The translations under genes were made by a program, and so were the position numbers. From Phialocephala subalpina (Eukaryota > Ascomycota > Leotiomycetes > Helotiales > Mollisiaceae): a DNA stretch of 64,000 nt. The notes below the pieces were generated by a model. The model searched no databases, was not told where the DNA came from, and saw only the letters and a program-made list of their open reading frames with translations. Location: positions 124,001 to 188,000 of the forward strand of contig FJOG01000016.1 of NCBI GenBank assembly GCA_900073065.1. The letters are read 5' to 3'. This document shows positions 59,299 to 64,000 of this stretch, piece after piece (position 1 is the stretch's first letter; each line of letters opens with the position of its first letter).

Positions 59299-61446
59299 TC
59301 ATGAGACATAGATGCCCCGCATGACTCGAGCGGGATTGCCGCAGACGACGGTGTATGATGGGACGTCCTGCAGAGAGCAGTTAGTATAATGATTCTAGAA
59401 ACAGCAGCTCTCACTTACCCTCGTGACGACAGAACCAGCCCCCACCGTACTTCCTTTGCCAATAGTGCGTCCAGGCAAGATAGTCACACCACCTCCGATC
59501 CAAACGTCTGCCTCGATAACAATCTTTCGTCCATAGTTTGGTCCACGAGAACCCAATCTCCGCTTCGGATCGATAGGCAGTGTCGCTGTGTAGATATTCA
59601 CGTTCGGTCCAATGTGACATCTGTCGCCAATCTCGACCTCGCAAGTATCCAAAATCGTGCAGTTCTTTCCGATGGCAACATCTTGGCCGATGCTAATATT
59701 GTATCCATAGTCGCAATTAAATGGCGCCTCGACCACGACATTATCACCAACTCGACCAACAGGCGTAATAGGTGAAGCTTGTGTTGGTGATATGACTTGC
59801 TCTCGGGGTTGAAGGATGTCTCGAAAGAGCCGAGCACGCTCTTCTGGCGACACGCCATTGTTTGGATTGGTGCTGCTGTTAAATCGCCAACAAGCTCCAT
59901 TGCAACGCTCGCGCTCGAGTACAAGCTCTTTGTCAAAGGGAAAGTAGTGTTGACCTGCAAGCATTTGTTCCTTTTGTGTGCGTGGTCGGCTTGTTGGCGT
60001 AAGATTGGACAACGCTAGCTGTGCCGTAACTTGGGGATTGCTGCTGTGTGGGCTATTCGCGTGCATCTGAGGGTGCAATATTTGCGGCAGAGTCGATGAG
60101 GCAGATTGAGGGGTACCTGTATCCGAATCGGCTCTCGGGTCCTGTCTGGAGAGATCATGTAGCGGTCCGACACGGTCATACGCATTCTTCGGCTGCCGGT
60201 CGGGATATGCACTACTTGATGCTGTGACCGGTGTTGGTATCTGCTGATTGTAAGAAATAGCAGACAATCTATTATTCTCCGGACTGGCAACTGAAGCACT
60301 GGGGATCGTCGATGCACTTGGTTGCTCATCATCCATACCGATATGGCGCCCGTGCTGAGGATCAACACGTAGATTCTGGCCACGATATCCAGGCAGTGGT
60401 TCTCTGCGAGGCTGCGAAAGGTGAGGTGCATATGGCGAGGAAGATGAATATGGAGAATTCTCATATTCTGTCTTCGATTGCAGGGGTATCGGTGCTGCTT
60501 TCTGTTCCGTCTTTGGCCACTGACCACGCTGCTGGTAACCCGAACAAACGAAACCTCCTCTCAAGCAATTGTTGCCTGCAACAAGAATCAGTATGGCTCG
60601 CATAATAGAGGGAAGAAACGTACACTCTGGTCGGCTCTCATCGCATTTCTTCTTCCGCCTCCGACAAGTCATGCATCCGGTCTTGGTTCGATTGCTAAAG
60701 TTTCGCTTTCGCTTCTTTGGATCAGATTGCGCAGACATTTCTCTGTTGCCATATCCGTAAGGATTTGCTGATCTATCATCATCAGGACTCCCATAACCGC
60801 GTTGCGCATCCATATTTTGCGAGGCTCTTTGAAGAGCTTCTCCCAGCTGCTCATCCGACGTCAGATGTGGTGGTGGATACTGACGCGCGTGCCACGAATC
60901 GTTTCCATGACCACGGTGTTCTTCTTGCGAGGCCATGAACTGTCTATACTGAGACTCAGCGTAAGGATCTCGTTGCTCGATTGATGACTGTGGGCGCATT
61001 GCATCGTCTCGAGGTGTATCTGACTCAGTGGTTGCTGTGGTCGCTGTAGTAGGTGTTTGTTTCGTAGAGGATGGCAAGGCATGAGTGTGGTATGAATTTG
61101 CGGACGATGAATTATGTTCTATGGACCCTGATCTCTTACGCTTGTGAGATGCATCAGGATCAGAGTACGGATTTGGAGGCTGATATGAAAGTCTATCTCC
61201 ATTTGATGGCGGTAGCCAATCCTCACGTTGGCTGGTCGTCGTCGTTGTGATTGTCAGCTTTTCTTGTCCTGGTGGTGATATCCGTGGCTGACCGTTCGAC
61301 CGCTCATCTGAGCCTCTTCGTGAAACTCCAGTCGAATTCGCAGGACCGGCTACAGGAGGTTCCTTTCCATTGACAGCTGTGAAACGAGAAGTTGGTGATT
61401 CAAGCTGACCACTCGTACCCTGCTCTTCTGTCGCTGTTGATGCCAT
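59299..61446 (-). CDS. Zn2Cys6 DNA-binding domain fused to maltose-O-acetyltransferase-like domain
   Basis: Exons 60624-61446, 59419-60575 and 59299-59367 give 682 aa from the first ATG (61446); the frame is open further upstream without an ATG. The N-terminal 250 residues are disordered and rich in Ser, Gln and Asn. The fungal binuclear cluster lies at about 255-287: KTGCMTCRRRKKKCDESRPE, then CNNCLRGGFVC. It is followed by another disordered linker. From about residue 477 the protein is a left-handed beta-helix acetyltransferase of the NodL/MAT type: KEQMLAGQHYFPFDKELVLE, then FNCDYGYNISIGQDVAIGKN, CTILDTCEVEIGDRCHIGPN and VWIGGGVTILPGRTIGKGST. The last exon supplies DVPSYTVVCGNPARVMR, the standard end of the hexapeptide fold. 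This gives one polypeptide with a transcription-factor head and a CoA-dependent acetyltransferase tail. The same fusion is known in other filamentous fungi; its role is unclear. Confidence 0.88.
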
Positions 61447-62973
61447 CTGAGAGGTAATGACTGAATGTTCGGATTGGCTAGCAAGTCCGGGGTCGCTGTC
61501 GCGTCCAAGAATTTCCCTGGCAAGATTGACCAGATCCAAACCACCAGGTTGAGCTCTGTATGACGCCGTGGTGTCTGATAATTTTAAGGCAAACGAGCCT
61601 TCTCCTTGTCGCGAAGGCGCGGACTCGAGTTGAGTGAAAGTAGCCAGCTTCTCGATTTTCAATGACCAGCTGGGGGAAAGTAGCCGAGTCGAAGTCCTAC
61701 AGTAACGGTTTTGGAAGGCGCGAAGATTGTCGATAACCTCTTTCTCTCAGAAACTCTTTCCAAACATCAGCCGAGTCCCCACGTCAATTCCAGAACCTTG
61801 AAAATCTTCCGTCAATCTCGTAAATTCGATTCCGTCGTTCAATTCTTCAGTTTTGTCGATCTCCCCGTCTCTCTCTTCTCTTGCTCTTTTTTCACTGTCA
61901 GCCTTCACGTGTCGTTCTCAGCCTCCGAATCTGCCGGGTGAGCGCTGCAGACAAGAAGTCACCGACAAATTTCTAGTCCCTGGTGACTCTCCCGGATTTC
62001 AATTTGGTCTCTTGTTTTCTGCTGTCCCCAAATCTTGCCCCTCTCCACCTGTTTTGCGCTGCGTCGATTTGGTGCTTACGGTCGATCCAGACTGGAGACG
62101 CCGGTTACGGACGGAAAGAGTGACTGATGTCGAGACGATCGCTGGGAAATCGAATATATGCGATCCTTTTTACACTTCATACGAGAACGCTGTCTAGATT
62201 AAAACGCGATGACCGTCTTTCGTTGAAACCTCGCCCTGATTGCGGTGGTGAGGGATCCAAATTGGCGCGCCTTGCGTATCAAATGGATAGAGAACGTCAG
62301 AAACCCGGTCCAGACTCCCCCAACTCCCCCAAATTTCCAACTCAATCGTTCCGTGGACCCGACGTCCAATTCGCGCCGTCGTCAACACAGAAAAGTATTT
62401 CAGTTTGTTGGGTCCTTCACGTGGCGCAGCCGCGAGAGAATCAGCAGAGAGACGAGGACCGGCCAAGTCGTCTATGGGTTTCTGCTGCTTCTTGTTTCCA
62501 GCGCGCCTGATTTCTCTCCTGGTCCCTCGAGTCAGTGCGGAAAGTGGTGTCACGGCCGAAATGCGGGTGTTTCTTGAAGATGTGGACGTGCTCTAGGATG
62601 TGCGAAGGGATGGAATTCTGGTCGAAGAATTCGCGATGATGACCCAGCGGTTTGGTAACGGAGGACGCAAAGAATCGTCGCCGTTTGGGGCTGCTGCCAA
62701 TATATTGACGCTCGCCTGTGGCTCGCAGTGTAGTGGCTCGTAGAACATTCGTCATGGGGTTGCCGTGCCCCTCTCAGAAGCCCAGCAGCGACCCCAGCAG
62801 TGTGTCCCTAGCCAGCATCCTGGCCTATCCCGAGCTGTCCCTCCCTAGCTAGCCCAGATTCAGAGTCCATATCGCGCGCCTATTGCGGGACCTCGTCGCT
62901 AAGGGCAAGGGGGAAGACGAGGAGGGTCACCAGAAGGCTATCTGGCGGTTCAGCTTGCGGCCTCACATCCCCA

Positions 62974-62996
62974 CTCGACTCGACTCGACTCGACTC
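62974..62996. repeat. Short tandem repeat (CTCGA)n
   Basis: Four uninterrupted CTCGA units plus a partial one. Confidence 0.9.
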
Positions 62997-63455
62997 ACTA
63001 GGGACTGCTGCGTCAGACAGACATAGCCTCGAAACAAGCCCTTCCAGCAGGCAATCATCAAGCACGCCCGCCATCCGCAATCAATCAATTGACGAGACTA
63101 GGAAGGTACGGTACACAAGGGTGCTCTGCACAGCATCATGATTTACTGGACTAAAGAAGTCGCACTACAGTAAATTCTACGACTCTGCGGCAGATTGGGC
63201 TGGGGCTGGCCCTCCCTAGCGAGCGGACCGCATCTGATCATCCTCGGCTCCCCTCGCGTCTACAACCTTAAGTCCTGTTTCTGACCTCACGATCGAATTA
63301 TCCAGAGTTATCTCACTGCTGCTTCACGCATGATGATCGAGGTGGCATGGCCGCATATGCTCGCAGCTACATATGTGAGTGAGCGGAGCGAGCGGATCTC
63401 TCCTCCAGGACAGCCGCACCTCTGTCTGAATGTGCGAGATGAGGTGCATATGGCA

Positions 63456-63485
63456 AGGCATGGCATGGCATGGCATGGCATGGCA
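63456..63485. repeat. Short tandem repeat (TGGCA)n
   Basis: Five TGGCA units preceded by a near-copy AGGCA and followed by a partial unit. Confidence 0.9.
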
Positions 63486-64000
63486 CCTTTCAATTTGCGT
63501 GCGCTCTCCTCGGAAAGATGGGAAGCCTCCCAGTCTGGCTGGCGGCGGCAGATCAGGGCTCGAGAGCCATCAGTTACAGCAGTAGTACGAGTCGTGAACA
63601 CCCTCAACGGTCTAGTTCTGCTCGTAGAAGTTAGCTAGAAATGACCCATCCTGCCTCCTGGAGCTCCGCTGCTTCACACAGATGAGCAGGAAACATGCGC
63701 GATAGGGACCTCGACCAGGCTCCTTGCCCGCCACTCACATCCAAGCCTTACACGACCAGCTGAGCGGATGCTCGCTTTGCTCTTGCAGCAGCGCCCTTCT
63801 GAGGCACATCAACTCTAGAAAGACTACCGCTACAGCTGCTATCCCTGCTGTGCAGCCTCATTGGACGCGCCTCCAAGTGTGCGCCGGCGTTTACTATCTT
63901 GATTAGGCAAGGCTGCTAGATGTGCGAGGCCAAAACCTTCTCCAGACGCACGCCAAATGCGTGTGCCAGAAAAACTGATATCACCACCGCATCACCATAC

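Larger units (their letters stand above)
61447..64000. other. GC-rich spacer without supported gene
   Basis: The first few hundred bases are the leader/promoter of the fusion gene; the frame upstream of 61446 stays open to about 61662. The rest has overlapping short frames only. Two pentanucleotide repeats are listed separately. Confidence 0.4.

Overview
The window is nuclear DNA of a filamentous ascomycete (Pezizomycotina). Gene content points that way: MPP10, SWC4, NUP133, HEM2, a mitochondrial malonyl transferase, a Zn2Cys6 regulator and HET/STAND-type genes. So do the short GT-AG introns of about 45-160 nt with CTAAC-like branch sites. Leotiomycetes is my guess from general protein flavour; the sequence does not prove a class. 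One assembly gap of 494 N lies at 35883-36376. I saw no tRNA, rRNA, CRISPR array or intact transposon.

Layout. 1-5.8 kb is an accessory stretch. Two divergent genes with fungal STAND/incompatibility-type N-terminal regions share a 585-bp promoter, and one of them has an in-frame stop. Beyond them lie remnants, including a DUF6594-like membrane tail. 6-9.4 kb holds an Alba-type protein, VTC1 and a Tctex-type dynein light chain. 10-15.4 kb holds two convergent F-box genes and an iron-containing alcohol dehydrogenase. 16-20.1 kb holds an unknown four-exon gene and MPP10. 20-28 kb holds an SPX-plus-membrane protein (Vtc5-like) and a short-chain dehydrogenase, with long gene-poor spacers. 28-30.2 kb holds two tiny basic proteins. 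32-36.5 kb holds HEM2, mitochondrial malonyl-CoA:ACP transferase and a TRAPPC2L-like gene broken by the gap. 37-42.6 kb holds SWC4, a p24 cargo receptor and a YCK-type casein kinase I. 44-53.1 kb holds NUP133, an AFG1-type ATPase and an unknown four-exon gene. 53.9-64 kb is gene-poor, with a secreted double-psi-barrel protein, a perfect 250-bp tandem duplication, a Zn2Cys6-acetyltransferase fusion and a GC-rich spacer with pentanucleotide repeats.

Function. Most genes are single-copy housekeeping genes with no pathway clustering. The clearest functional link is polyphosphate: VTC1 and a Vtc5-like SPX protein lie about 15 kb apart. Several gene pairs are divergent across short shared promoters (VTC1/dynein light chain, SWC4/p24, NUP133/AFG1). 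Exon boundaries given here were chosen by hand from splice consensus and reading-frame closure. They are models, not transcript data.
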